This document shows positions 24,701 through 35,843 of a stretch of DNA of 64,000 bases, one piece after another (the stretch's first letter is position 1; each line of letters opens with the position of its first letter). This DNA comes from Epiperipatus broadwayi (lineage: Eukaryota > Onychophora > Udeonychophora > Euonychophora > Peripatidae), in NCBI GenBank assembly GCA_028023455.1, contig JAQFVV010012422.1, forward strand, positions 8,656,337 through 8,720,336, in the 5' to 3' direction. Both the position numbers and the translations under genes were made by a program. The notes under the pieces were generated by a model. That model made no database searches, was not told the origin of the DNA, and worked only from the letters and a program-made list of their open reading frames with translations.

Positions 24701-25640
24701 TCTCCATGGCAATTTCTTTTTCAAAAATTTGCAATTTCATTATGAATTGCTGCAATCCCTCAACTTCCATGGTTTTTACAATGTGAGTATTAAAGGGTTT
24801 ACCTTTTCTATTTTTCTGCACCTGAGTTTTCTCTTGGCTCTCCCCATTCCCAAATTGTCTATATATGTATGCTAAATGCCCCTTCCGCATTTAAAAAATG
24901 TTTTCTGCTTCCATTTACAATCTTTTGCTCTAGGGCCTATTTTTCTACAGCAAGAAGCATGTAACTTTATTTCCCTTTTCGTATTCAGATTTTTGCAGAT
25001 TAATACATTTTTATCCATTTTAAAAACTTGCATATTAATATTATCTTCAGGTTTAGATTTAAAAACATGAGCCTGTTCTAAAATTAGTTTGTTGACTATT
25101 GCTTTCTTTATAGCAATTTCATACATTAGATCAATCTTTTTTAATAATTGTTATCTCAGCCTATCATCAGACATGCCCCAAAATAATTGATCCTTAAGTA
25201 TTTCCTCGACAAATTCCCCATACTCGCAATCTTTCACTAGTTCCTTCAGGGCTGAATTATAATCTTTTATTGTTTCAACCTTAAACTGTTTTCTATTTCT
25301 TAAATGTAAACAAGCTGTATGTCGGAATGGATGAGGGCTAAAATACTCATTTAATTTTTTTATTAATTCCTCATATGGTATGTTATCTGTTACAGGAGGG
25401 TCATAAAACTTATTATCTCAATAACTTTTTTACCTGAAAAACATAAGAATGCTGTAACTTTTCATTTATTGTTCTCTATTCCATTTAGTGTGAAAAAAAT
25501 TTTGACTTGGATTAAGTAAAATGGCCATCCAGTGGGGATAAAATTCAGCAATATAAGTTTGCCCAAATGATGACATTTTTCATCCTTAAAACTAAGTTGA
25601 ACTTCCAAACTGCTAATTATCTGTCTAAGCTAGGTTCAAA
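21790..25640 (-). pseudogene. Gypsy gag-pol remnant
   Basis: Recognisable pieces in minus-strand order: two zinc knuckles near 24990-24840 (CCRKIGPRAKDC, then FKCG...HLAYIYRQ); the RT active-site region near 23950-23850 (FFDNILIT in place of the YxDD box); an RNase H connection at 23425-23691 (GLISYFKPF, KWQWLKIHEEAF, ALLSSDKLLVHFD); the integrase zinc domain near 22870-22700 (LLHEGHPGV followed by a Cys pair). These are broken by many stops and frameshifts, and key catalytic residues are altered, so no functional protein is encoded. Plus-strand open frames in this interval are shadows. Confidence 0.8.
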
Positions 25641-25664
25641 CTAAATGATTGCTTCAAGTTTTGC

Positions 25665-26436
25665 TATGTCTTAGCTCACTAATTCCCTGAGTAAGAATAA
25701 CAAATTTAGTAAGAAATACTATTTTCTTGAGGATACAATGAATACAGTGCCCATATTTCAATTTATACAATTTAATATACATGTTAATATATATAGTCTA
25801 GATACATGAACTCTAAACACAATTCTAATTTATATAACCTGATCACAGTTAATTAGAAAAAAAGTCCTTTCATTTATTAAGTCTATTCACTAATATTAAT
25901 ACTAAAGGCAGTACATTTATCTTTACCATCATTATTGTCCTTTAAGGTCCTTAAGACGTAATAATAGGAGTGATCTGTTTTGACCCTAGTCAGCTTATTG
26001 ACCTTCAGGAGCTGAGATCCTGGGAATAAGATGTCTCCCACTGGTTTCTTCTGGTGCATCACTCTGGTGACACAGTTGCCTCAAAGACGATGAAGAACAC
26101 GTGTTGCTTTTTCCCACAGTTTATATACTTTCAGTCCTTTTGTTTCTTGGAGTATTTAAGCTCATTGGGGAAAATCCAGATGGTGGATGTATTATCAGTT
26201 TAATCTTGTTTCTGTAAATTTAATCAGTATTTTAACTCGTACTAATTAAATTTCCTATGTTATTTGATTATTTATTTTTTCCTTCTGATAATAATTACTG
26301 TATACAATACATTATAATTAAATGTTTTATATTATAGCAATTCAATTAATATTGTTCCAGCTATTTATAATTTATCTATTTATTTATTTCCTCTCTGTAA
26401 ATTAATTTCATAACTTATTAATATACATATATTTCA
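25665..26436 (-). repeat. 5' LTR of gypsy element (772 bp)
   Basis: Aligns with 20720-21780. Shared landmarks include GCTGAGATCCTG, TTTATATACTTTCAGTCC and TTTCCTCTCTGTAAAT. This copy lacks the 230-bp insert and gives the intact sequence at that point. I did not recognise a tRNA primer site just inside it. Confidence 0.8.
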
Positions 26437-27630
26437 TAGACTATTCTATGTTCTTATAATTCTAACTCATATTCCAATTACCGATATCTTTAATGTGAAA
26501 AGAGCTTAAAATAAATTAACAGCTTCAGTATCATGAATATTCAATACCACATAAGTGTATTTCCCAGATTGCTTATATTATCATCACAAAACTCATTTTT
26601 TAGCTTTCTGTTTTTTGACTTTCTCTTTTATTTTTTTTTTGTTTCTGTAATTTAAATGGCCTCAATCATTTATGAATGACCACAAATGAATTAATTAATT
26701 ACAGCAGAGCATCAATTAACAGAATGTCAATTATGTGAATTATCAATTAAATGACCCCCCCCCTCCGCCGCCCTCATTTCCTATCAAACATTACAATAAG
26801 TTTACTTTTAGAGCAATTTTGAATGTTTTCATTTCTGATTAGTTATTTAAAATGATAGAAAAATCATTAAAGTCCTCTCAAAGAAAAAATCGTGATATAT
26901 TTATTTAATACTGCATTTTAATTATGAATAAGTTTGAACTTAAAATAGAAACTTTCATATAAAAATAATGTTAATTTTTCCTTTTTTTAAAAAAAGAAAA
27001 CACATTTATTATCATACCTCATTACAGTGCATCATATTTGAACATATATGTAGTATTTAAAATAGTTTTTATAAAGCACACATTATTTAAGGCTTCATAT
27101 TTCAACTATAAGTAAAACATCATTTATTTTAAATCCCTGGTTTAGGACTGTTTGGGATTTCAAATCTAAATCTTTTACACCTCCATTGCAAATCCAAACT
27201 TTGCTAAAATAAAAAATAAAAACATGCAGCTTTCCAATTAGGCTTATCAATTTATAAGTATTTACTAAACATTTTTTTATTTTTTGTTTATAAATGAGTA
27301 CACAAACTAAAAGGTTAAAAATCATCTAGGAAACTTTATTTCAATAATAGAAGTTTTTGAATAATAGGCATTTGAAGTAATAATAGTCTGTCTGCAATAG
27401 AATTTAAATGTTAAAAATAATAAATGCTCAATAATCACTGATAAACAATAAAAGGAAACTATTTTTGTTTACAATTTTTTACTTTCAAATTCAATTAGCA
27501 ATATAAAAAAGAAGTGAGATGGGATTAAACAGTTCATTCTTTCAATCAAAGTAAAATAACAGTCAATGCAACAATTTTGTAAATTTATTATTAATAAGCA
27601 TTTATTTTTATAGCGTCTGTATACAATTTG

Positions 27631-27760
27631 TAATTACATTCATATCGGCCTTTCAAGCCAATTGTGCAAACGCTTTGCAAGTGTTAAATAATAAATGAAT
27701 ACCCTCTGACCAATACAAGATATAGAATTTACGCAGGAAAGGCCGATATGAATGTAATTA
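27631..27760. mobile_element. Small MITE with 24-bp perfect terminal inverted repeats
   Basis: TAATTACATTCATATCGGCC continues to TTTC (27631-27654) and is exactly complementary to 27737-27760. The 82-bp interior is not coding. A single copy is seen in the window. Confidence 0.75.
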
Positions 27761-28015
27761 TAAATTTATTATTGTAATTTTAAAAATTGTGAATCCTTTT
27801 ATATCTTTTAAAAAATCTACACTTTAATAATAAATACTTCAACAAAATTTCAATGTGATATATTTATAACGTCACCAGTCTTAAAGTTACTGTTCCAGGG
27901 TAAACAGCTAAAGAATAATTATTTGCATTTAATAAAAATTTTCAATATACAATTGATATAAATGATTAGTGAGATTTCTTGGAAAATATTTTTAAAAATT
28001 TCCAAAATTTGAATT

Positions 28016-28104
28016 ACTGTAAGTTCTGCAAAAGCAGAAAGAGCTTTCTCAAAATCGAAAAAAATTGGCTCGAATAAAAGAAGTCCTTTAACTGTTTTTA
28101 ATAT
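28016..28104 (+). pseudogene. hAT transposase C-terminal remnant
   Basis: The plus strand reads TVSSAKAERAFSKSKKIGSN before a stop at about 28105. This matches the hAT dimerisation-domain signature (T-V-x-S-A-x-x-E-R-x-F-S-x-x-K-x-I). The upstream sequence is frameshifted. Only about 30 codons are recognisable. The minus-strand 94-codon frame over the same DNA is a shadow. Confidence 0.65.
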
Positions 28105-28984
28105 TTGAAATGAAAATATCTGAAATTGTAGTCTTTTTTTCCATAAGATATACTTTGAAAAAAAATTATAATTACATATTAATTTTCTTATAATATTATT
28201 CATTTTTCTAACTCTTTATATATAGCTGTAATATACTAAGTTGTTGTGTGCAAGTGGCAGAGAGGTTATTCCAGCAAACAAATAATAAACATAAATAATA
28301 TTGAGGTTCTTATGACCTTTTAAATTTCTGAGATTCTCATTAGATCTTCAGTGGGACACTGCATTGGGATTTTGACTCTTCTGTTGGAAGTATCTTGTTA
28401 CCTTCCTTCTTAGCTCTTGTACTCCTGATAGACTGCTTAGCTCTTTTGCTGGACATATTCTATAGCCTTCTTTATTGGATCTTGAATTTAAGTCCCATTC
28501 AACTGATTTAGATTTAGATGGATTTATAGTATGAGCTGCTACTGTTCTCTAAAGTATATATTTAATTAATAAATTTCTTAAATTCCTAAGATTATCTTTA
28601 ATCAGAAAAAAATCCAATTATGGATGTAATTAGTTTTTTCTTTCAGATAAAATTTGTAATTTTAAATTCTCTTGGGAATTTTTTAATTTGACAGATTAAA
28701 ATTATTTTAACATTTTAAACTTATATATTTTTCTTTAACCAAAATGTATATTTATAAATAATTTATCAATTTACTCATGAAAATCTATATAGCATATTTT
28801 ATTAATAACTTTTAAAATAATATACAAATATAAACAGTATTGTAGCAATAATGACAATTATATGTAAATATAAAAAATTCATTATTTTTCAATTGTAAAT
28901 CAAATAGTTTTTTTTTTTTTTTAAAAAAAAACCTATTTTATTATAAAATAAATCCCAAAACAATAATTAAATACATTCTCTTAC

Positions 28985-29075
28985 TTTACTATGAGGAATA
29001 AATTCTTCGGATAACTTCTTCAAAGGTGGATCATAATCAATAATCATTTGTCCAAGCCTGGGAAAACTAGGGTCA
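28985..29075 (-). CDS. NCKAP1: NCKAP1 exon ([14 protein letters not shown]...)
   Basis: 91 bp. The first base completes the split serine codon, then 30 codons begin [20 protein letters not shown] and end EEFIPHSK. Human has [27 protein letters not shown]. The donor is GTAAGA and the acceptor is TCAG. Phase matches both neighbours. Confidence 0.95.
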
Positions 29076-31153
29076 CTGATTCAAAGAAAAATATAAAAAA
29101 ATTTAAATATAATAGGAATATAATTTTAATTATACTAATTAATAAATGAATATTACTAATATAAAAGATGAAAGATAACTCTAAGTCATATAAAGCATAT
29201 GTTTTAATTGCCCTTAATGTTTTTAATGAGATAAAATTTTAATTTGCCATATTAATAAAAACTAATTGTATAATGATTAATATTAGAATTATACCATACA
29301 TTATTATGATAATGTGCATACTGCAGTACTTTCTATACTATAAGATATTTCCATTGACTCATTGTAAATCGAGAGATTTCGCAAGTATTGATGTGTAATA
29401 AGAAATGTGGACTTAATCAGTGAAGTATTGAATAGCTTCACACTCTCAGATCTAACCGCTTCAGTTTCACCTATTTATATAGAAAGTAGGTTGAAGTAAA
29501 GAAGGGTTCTCCTTTTTTCTTTCAAAACGTAAGCTTGTGGTTAAGACCCGTAGAGGTCCCTACTATTGCATTTTTACGCGCATATTCTTGAGGTTACAGC
29601 CTTAGTAAATATTAATTAGCTCTTTTAGAAAATAAGATAATAATATCAACTTTTTCCGGGTAATCTGAAAAATCTAACTTAGATAAATAGCTGATATTAA
29701 GATTTTTTTTTTAAGTATAAAATATTCCACACGCACACATACCTGAAGTTTCATTTATCTGCCTTTCAAAAAAAAATATTACATAAATAAATAAAAAATT
29801 AGAAATTAATAAAAATTCAAATATTTTAATTAATTAGTTCACAATGAGCACACAACTAAATACATGTATAAATTAAAACCAAATACTATAATAGGACTTG
29901 CCACTATTCATGAAACAGCTTGGAAATAAATACTGGGCAGGAAAAACATTATATACGTAATAATACATAACTGGACCAATTATATGATGTAACATTTATA
30001 GCAAATGCTTCAAAATAAGCAAAAAAAAAAATTATATAAGAATTTTTGATATCCTTTGAATATATTTATATATAAGTGCACATATACATAATATGTCCAT
30101 AACATGAGTATTGTCCAAACTGTGTAAATACATGTTTGTGTGGGCTCTGTATATACACATACAAATATGAGATACAAAAATATAATATATATGGTGAGAC
30201 AAAAATAATTTTACCATAATAATCACATTACTAATATTGTTAATATTACTTTTATTAAAAGAATTATATTTCATTTTAATAAATTTCAGTAAACAATCTA
30301 GTTAATTCAAATATTAAAAATAACTTCCTTCTTCACATTTAGAAAGGAAAATTAAAAGGAAATTTAAAAAACAATAATATTACAAAAAAGTTCGTAATCT
30401 CTTTTGAGGAAAGATACATAAACATTTTGTAATAAAGAATAAGTCAGAAAAATGAAAAGGAACAAAAATCATTTTTGAGTTATATATTAATTGCAAATTT
30501 ATATTTCTCAATACATAATATATAACATCTAACATCAAAAATAAAAGAACAAATAAAATAACCCAGATAGATATTTATTATGACTAATTAACATTACAAA
30601 CTTATTTTAATTATAAAATTATGTGAAATTAAATTTTTAATTTAATACCTTTTATTTTCAAATATTATTTTTTTACAAAATGTTTTAAATTTTGTAAGAT
30701 TATAATCTAATATTATGAGATAAAGTAATAATAAAATTTAGAAATAATTAAACATTCTGCCTAAAATTATAATAGATGATTATGATTACAATCATTACCT
30801 TTGCATTACTTTCTTTAAGTTAACAAAGCAGCTTTCCTTTAAATTTTAATTTTATTATTTATAAAAATAAAACAATTTTGACATATATTGACCAACAATT
30901 GAGGCAAATGATATAAGCAAGCAAGTATAAAACATGATACAATTCACAGCATAAAAGTAAACAGTATAAAATGTATAAATAACTTTTAATATGTATGTTT
31001 CAATATATTAAAGTTATTCCAAAATATTTAATACAATGCTAAAATTTTAGAACAAATTTTTAAAGTACTCAATGCTGTAAAAATATGATCACACAGAGAA
31101 TACATATATGACTAAACATCACATGATCACCATTCTTTATACTTACACAAACT

Positions 31154-31227
31154 GTTTACACAGAAGCACAACTCTCCATACAGTAGTGCCATTGTATGGA
31201 GAGTTTTGCCTCTGTGCAATATGTAAA
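31154..31227. repeat. Hairpin related to the 62.9-63.8 kb foldback ends
   Basis: Arms TTTACACAGAAG...ACTCTCCATA and TATGGAGAGTTTTGCCTCTG...TGTAAA. The GAGTTTTGCCT core is shared with the element at 62896-63824. Confidence 0.55.
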
Positions 31228-32016
31228 TGCTGGAAAGAGTGATAAAATCTTCTTGGGATCTGGATCCAGCCTATGACCCCTGTTATAAACTAATAATTAA
31301 TACTAAAAGCATACTATCCTATTGAATTTAGATGTAGATATATCTTTGAATATGTATATATATATTGTGAAAAATAGATTTATTATAATTAGGTATTTCA
31401 ATTGAAACATAAATGTATGTACAAATCAAAAATGCGTGTTTACATCTCTTATTTATTGACATCAATCTTAGCTTTACAATTTATTTTTGAATTCAAACTA
31501 TGGACCTACATATCTGTACATAATCTGTAAGTACGTGGTAATTCCACATGGAATATTTAAATATTGGTAGATAACTATATGAGTACACCTGGGTCTCATT
31601 TTATGCGGTAGATAGGTTCCTCAGAAAACGCGCACAAAAATAGACTTAACTTACATTGAAAAATGGGGGATATGTACTGTAATTTTCCAAAAATTGCATA
31701 AAAGCAAAGCAACAACGTAACATTACTTTAAAATTCGCATAAAAAAGAAATATAAAAATAAAATATGACTAATAAAAAATTTCAAATTTGGAAAAAATTG
31801 ATACAAGACAAACTTTTTTTACTTTTTTTTATTAACTACAGTATTTAATTTTATTCAAAACAATATACTTTTATGCGTAATTTACATTTTTTTCATACAT
31901 GTACGGTATTTTAATTATTATCGCTATTTGAGACATCAGATTCATCATGATGTGATGTGATGTGAGGTGCTGTAGCTTCTCCTTAAATGAAGTCAAGAGG
32001 AAATACAACTAAAACG

Positions 32017-32079
32017 TTATCCAAACGCTATTGATCCTTCCCATTTCGCTAAACGATCTAAAATTGAAATTTTTGTTTC
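32017..32079 (-). pseudogene. Remnant of pogo/Tigger transposase N-terminal helix-turn-helix
   Basis: The minus strand reads ETKISILDRLAKWEGSIAFG then a stop. The pattern resembles the first helices of the CENP-B/Tigger HTH (E-K-x-x-I-L-D-R-L-x-K-G-E-S). Only 20 codons are recognisable, but they support assignment of the family to the pogo/Tigger group. Confidence 0.5.
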
Positions 32080-32798
32080 CAAAAAAATTCATTTTCTTGG
32101 GTGTTTTTTTCCCTCTCCATTAGAGTAAACTAAAAGTTTAAAATAAAAATAAGAACTTAGACTTACGATAATAAAAAGACACCGACTCACCACTGTTGGG
32201 CAAAATTTAATTAAAACTAACAATTAAAAATTAAATTCTTATTTTTGTCTTTAATTTTTTAATTTTCAATTCCGTTTAAAAATCAAATTTCATCGTTTCA
32301 CATTACCTTGCTACGTAATTTTTAAATTGTTAATTCAGATTTTAATTGTCAAATTTAATTGTGCCCACCACTGTTACTCACCTTTTAAAAATAAACTTGC
32401 AGACACTAAATGATTAATTGATTACGTACTTGTTTTATAAAAAGCAAAAACTGAACGTGATTTAAAATGCAAAAACAACATACATCATATAGGCATATAT
32501 AACATTTGAACAGATTTACATTATAATCTTGTAAAATTTATTACTTGCGGATACTAAATGATTAATTAATTACGTACTCTTTTTATAAAAAGCAAAAATA
32601 GAACGTGATTTAAAATGCAAAAACATAGTATTTTTCATCTATAACATTTAAACAGATTTACATTATAGTCTTGTAAAATTTAATGTGTGTATATAAAATG
32701 GGGAAATTGTGATTTTAAGTGAATTATGAACTTCTTTATTACATAAAATCTATTACAGTACTATTATAAAGCACTGAAAATATTGAAATTATTAGATG

Positions 32799-32897
32799 GA
32801 AGTCGAACTCCGATAATGCGCTATTACTTTAATTATGATGTGAGTGCGCAAAATTTATAATATTTAAAGTAATAGCGCATTATCGGAGCTCGACTTC
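32799..32897. repeat. Conserved internal palindrome of the Tigger-like family
   Basis: 34-bp arms GAAGTCGAACTCCGATAATG...CTTTAA (32799-32832) and complement (32864-32897) with one mismatch. Equivalent but more decayed palindromes occur in copy 1 (about 10111-10210) and copy 3 (about 45067-45165). Confidence 0.8.
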
Positions 32898-34243
32898 TGA
32901 TCTAATAATTTTTATCGCATAAAAAAAAACCACATACAAAGATATTAAGAAGAATCATGAATCGCATAACTTCAAAATCGCATTAAATAAATCCGCATAA
33001 AATGAGACCCGAGTGTATATGGATTTTCATCTCCTGAAATAAAAATCACTAGAAATATTTTGCTTCAATTTTCTATTTGCTTGGTAAAATTAAAATTTGA
33101 GTGCATATTATTTAAATGATAAAGAAACTGATTTAATTTACTAAAGGCAAATCACAAACATGCAGTCAACAAAACATATTCAATAATAAATATATAAAGT
33201 CAGATATTTTAAGTGTTTGCTTCTTGAAATCACAGCAATAGGTTTTTATGTACTTTTGAGTATTACCTAGTTATGAATAATTTGATATGAAATACATCTC
33301 TTATCTTAAACTAACACTTTTTTTAGTTAGACTTTCTGCAAAATACTCTTTGCTGCTTTTAGTATTTAAATAGGGTTACAATTTTAAATACAGTTGTCAA
33401 CATCTTCATGTGGATCTATTATCTAAACAAGGGTTAGGCAAGTTCCTTGGTAATAAGAACAACATTAAATACTTTTCATACAATTTTGAATATTCCAAAA
33501 CTCCAGAAAATATTATTTAATGCAGCAGTCATAATAATAGTCACTTCTGAAAATAATTTTGTTAGAAGCAATGCAAACCATTAAATGTCAAAACCTTTTT
33601 CACCAACTAAATACGATAATACAACCATCATTAACAACTCTTTTGATTGATACCATTTAAACCCTAAAAATTTAAAGTTTCAAAATTATCGTTTTTTATG
33701 TAACTTTAAAGCATTTATGAAATCAAACATTCTAATATTGGCATATTACAATAGATTATTACTGTAAAAGTTTTGGAAAAAAGGCAATTAAAACTAAGTT
33801 TCAGATGTTACATATCTTAGGTGTCGCACAGAGTAATTTTTCCAGTATCGCATGTGATTTGCAAGTCACAGTTTGTTCTCAGCTGACCTAAAATGTGTAT
33901 GATGTGATATAAAATGAATTCTAAGATAAAGTCATAAGTTTCTGTGCATAGAAACCTGTTAGCCAAGTTAAATATGACACCCCTGATACCACCTTATATC
34001 ATGATAAATTAATTTATTCCCTCCTTCCCCCTTTATTAACTTCTTACAAATGTAACCACTACATCATTCTGCAAGCATTGATGCATTCATTTTTCTACTC
34101 TTATTTTAATAAAATCTAATTTATGATTTCCAATATTCTACCTTCATATTTATCATTCTCATCATAAATACCTAAATAAAAAATTTTTTTTTAAATCTCC
34201 AATTCTGTCATTTCCTTCATTTTAGATTCTTCTACTCATCATA

Positions 34244-34425
34244 TAATGTATCTGTACTTCTTCAACATCCTATATTTCAAAAATAAATATTCAATAGTCT
34301 CCCTATCTTTTCTACATAAACCACATGAATTCAAATTTATATCCCAATTTCACTCTCTTTCCTTGGCATCAAAAGCTTGTGCCCTTATTTTAAATAATAA
34401 GCTCCCTCTAGGGTTACCATACATC
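34244..34425 (-). pseudogene. LINE reverse-transcriptase C-terminal remnant
   Basis: The minus strand reads NPRGSLLFKIRAQAFDAKER, one stop, then SCGLCRKDRETIEYLFLKY. This resembles the post-RT zinc-finger tail of non-LTR elements (R-x-G, then C-x-L-C, E-T-x-x-H/Y). No RT core was found nearby, so it is a 5'-truncated, decayed insertion. The plus-strand 75-codon frame here is a shadow. Confidence 0.6.
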
Positions 34426-35564
34426 CTTTCATACACACTATATATACAAATACAAACTTTTTGTAGCATTTAATATTATAATAATTAAAATAACAACTCA
34501 ACGATGGTTTATTGAGCACTTGAAATACTCTTAATCCAAAACATAAAATAAAGTATTTTGAAAAGATAAGAACAGACCATCATATCCTTTATACCTGAAT
34601 TCATTTATATAGGCCAATCTAAAGCATTTTAGAATGAAAGTGTGAAGATTACTTCCTTTAAAGCTATATTTTAACTATTGATATTAGCGAAAATTTTCAA
34701 TTTACAACCTATAACACTAAACAATTTTTTATACATTTACAATAATTCTATGTAGTCAAGTCGTCTATCCATTTTCTCATCCCTCAGTTATAGATCTGTA
34801 ATATATTCTCTAAACATCTATCCCATGTCTTAAATAAAAATATAAAAATAAATTCTCTATTAATTTTTGTAAAAACTAAACAAAATGTGCTGTCATTTAT
34901 CCATTCATATAAAAAATCTGTTAATTTTATTTTACTTTTATTTGGAATCTATTTACAGATTTTCCTATCGTAAAGCACAATATTAAACCTATTATAAAAT
35001 TCTCTATTAAAATTGATGATTGACTTAATAACACTAACACCCATATCCTAACATATATAAATATTGGCTGAATATGTTTGAATGCATACCAATAAACTAA
35101 ATGGCTCCGTTAATGTATACATAATATATATATACAGTATGAAAAAGCTGACCTAATCACTTGTTACTCAGCATGCACTAACATTTGACAGTTTTCCATA
35201 ACAGCATTCACTGAATTTAAAAATGGACATGGAAAAAATATGATTATGATTGTTATAATGATTAACTGAACTACCCTAAGTAGTTTAGTGCAGTGATAGG
35301 AGTGGCAGATTCTGGAGATCAAAGTCTATTAATTATGATCCAGACTCTTGAGTCACTTCTGCTGCTTGAATTTCTTATGAACTCCTAACTATAAATCATT
35401 CAATTTTTTATTTTAATGACATAATTAAATACTCACTCAACAAGTGCCGAGGAAAGAAGGCAAATAGAAGGCATCCTGTCTTCAAGATAATTTTAATAGA
35501 ATGACAGAATTTTCAAAAAATTGAAGCACTAAAATATATATTTACTTATATATATATTAATTAC

Positions 35565-35707
35565 CTGTGACCTTGAGTCATTTCATGTGCACAGTTAAAT
35601 AAACCCAAGACTGCCTTGCGGTCTTCAACCCTAGATAATAAGATCATCAGAGCCACATAGCTTGTCACAATGTCAAGGTAGCCTTTGGTAAGATCAAAAT
35701 TAATTGT
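35565..35707 (-). CDS. NCKAP1: NCKAP1 exon ([12 protein letters not shown]...)
   Basis: 143 bp, enters in phase 0 and leaves after two bases of a codon. It contains [20 protein letters not shown] and then [18 protein letters not shown], the most conserved block of this part of the family. The last codon is split AG|T across the 6.5 kb intron that follows. The donor is GTAATT, weaker than GTAAGT but acceptable. Ends in CAHEMTQGH, comparable to human YAHEMTHGA. Confidence 0.95.
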
Positions 35708-35786
35708 CTAAAAAAAAAAAAAGGCAATTAAGCAACAATAAAAAATATTAATATAAATATTCATGTTTTAATATGAATACACTTAC

Positions 35787-35843
35787 AATATCAAATTGGA
35801 TTTGGCAGGCATCCATGGTTGTTAATAATTCACTGATATGATC
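35787..35843 (-). CDS. NCKAP1: NCKAP1 exon (DHISELLTTMDACQI)
   Basis: 57 bp, 19 codons, phase 0/0, reading DHISELLTTMDACQIQFDI. Fly Hem has DNVSELLTTMDACQIHLDI and human has DHVCELLNTIDVCQVFFDI. The donor is GTAAGT and the acceptor is CTAG. It is separated from the upstream exon by a 23.2 kb intron and from the next by only 79 bp. Confidence 0.95.

Larger units (their letters stand above)
20720..26436 (-). mobile_element. Decayed Ty3/gypsy LTR retrotransposon
   Basis: Two homologous LTRs (20720-21780 and 25665-26436) enclose 3.9 kb of broken gag-pol on the minus strand. TAGAC occurs immediately outside both ends (20715-20719 and 26437-26441), a plausible 5-bp target duplication. Gene order on the minus strand is gag region, two CCHC zinc knuckles, protease region, RT, RNase H and integrase, which is the gypsy order. 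Stops and frameshifts are frequent, so the copy is dead. Confidence 0.85.
19765..28984 (-). other. NCKAP1 intron, 9.2 kb
   Basis: Dominated by the decayed gypsy element (20720-26436). Also holds a short terminal-inverted-repeat element (27631-27760) and a hAT transposase remnant (28016-28104). A C-run lies near 26755-26775. Confidence 0.75.
31586..33015 (-). mobile_element. Tigger/pogo-like element, copy 2 (longest)
   Basis: 1430 bp with TA at both ends. Terminal repeats are CACCTGGGTCTCATTTTATG and the complement of AATGAGACCCGAGTG. Inverted relative to copy 1. It retains a short remnant of a pogo/CENP-B-type DNA-binding domain (32017-32079) and a 99-bp palindrome (32799-32897). Confidence 0.8.
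29076..35564 (-). other. NCKAP1 intron, 6.5 kb
   Basis: Contains a hairpin (31154-31227), the longest Tigger-like copy (31586-33015) and a LINE 3' fragment (34244-34425). The rest, including 29350-29600, which is slightly richer in G+C, has no supported feature. Confidence 0.7.

Noticed and set aside
27919-28203. 94-codon minus-strand frame
   Set aside because: The recognisable hAT signature is on the opposite strand, so this is a shadow.
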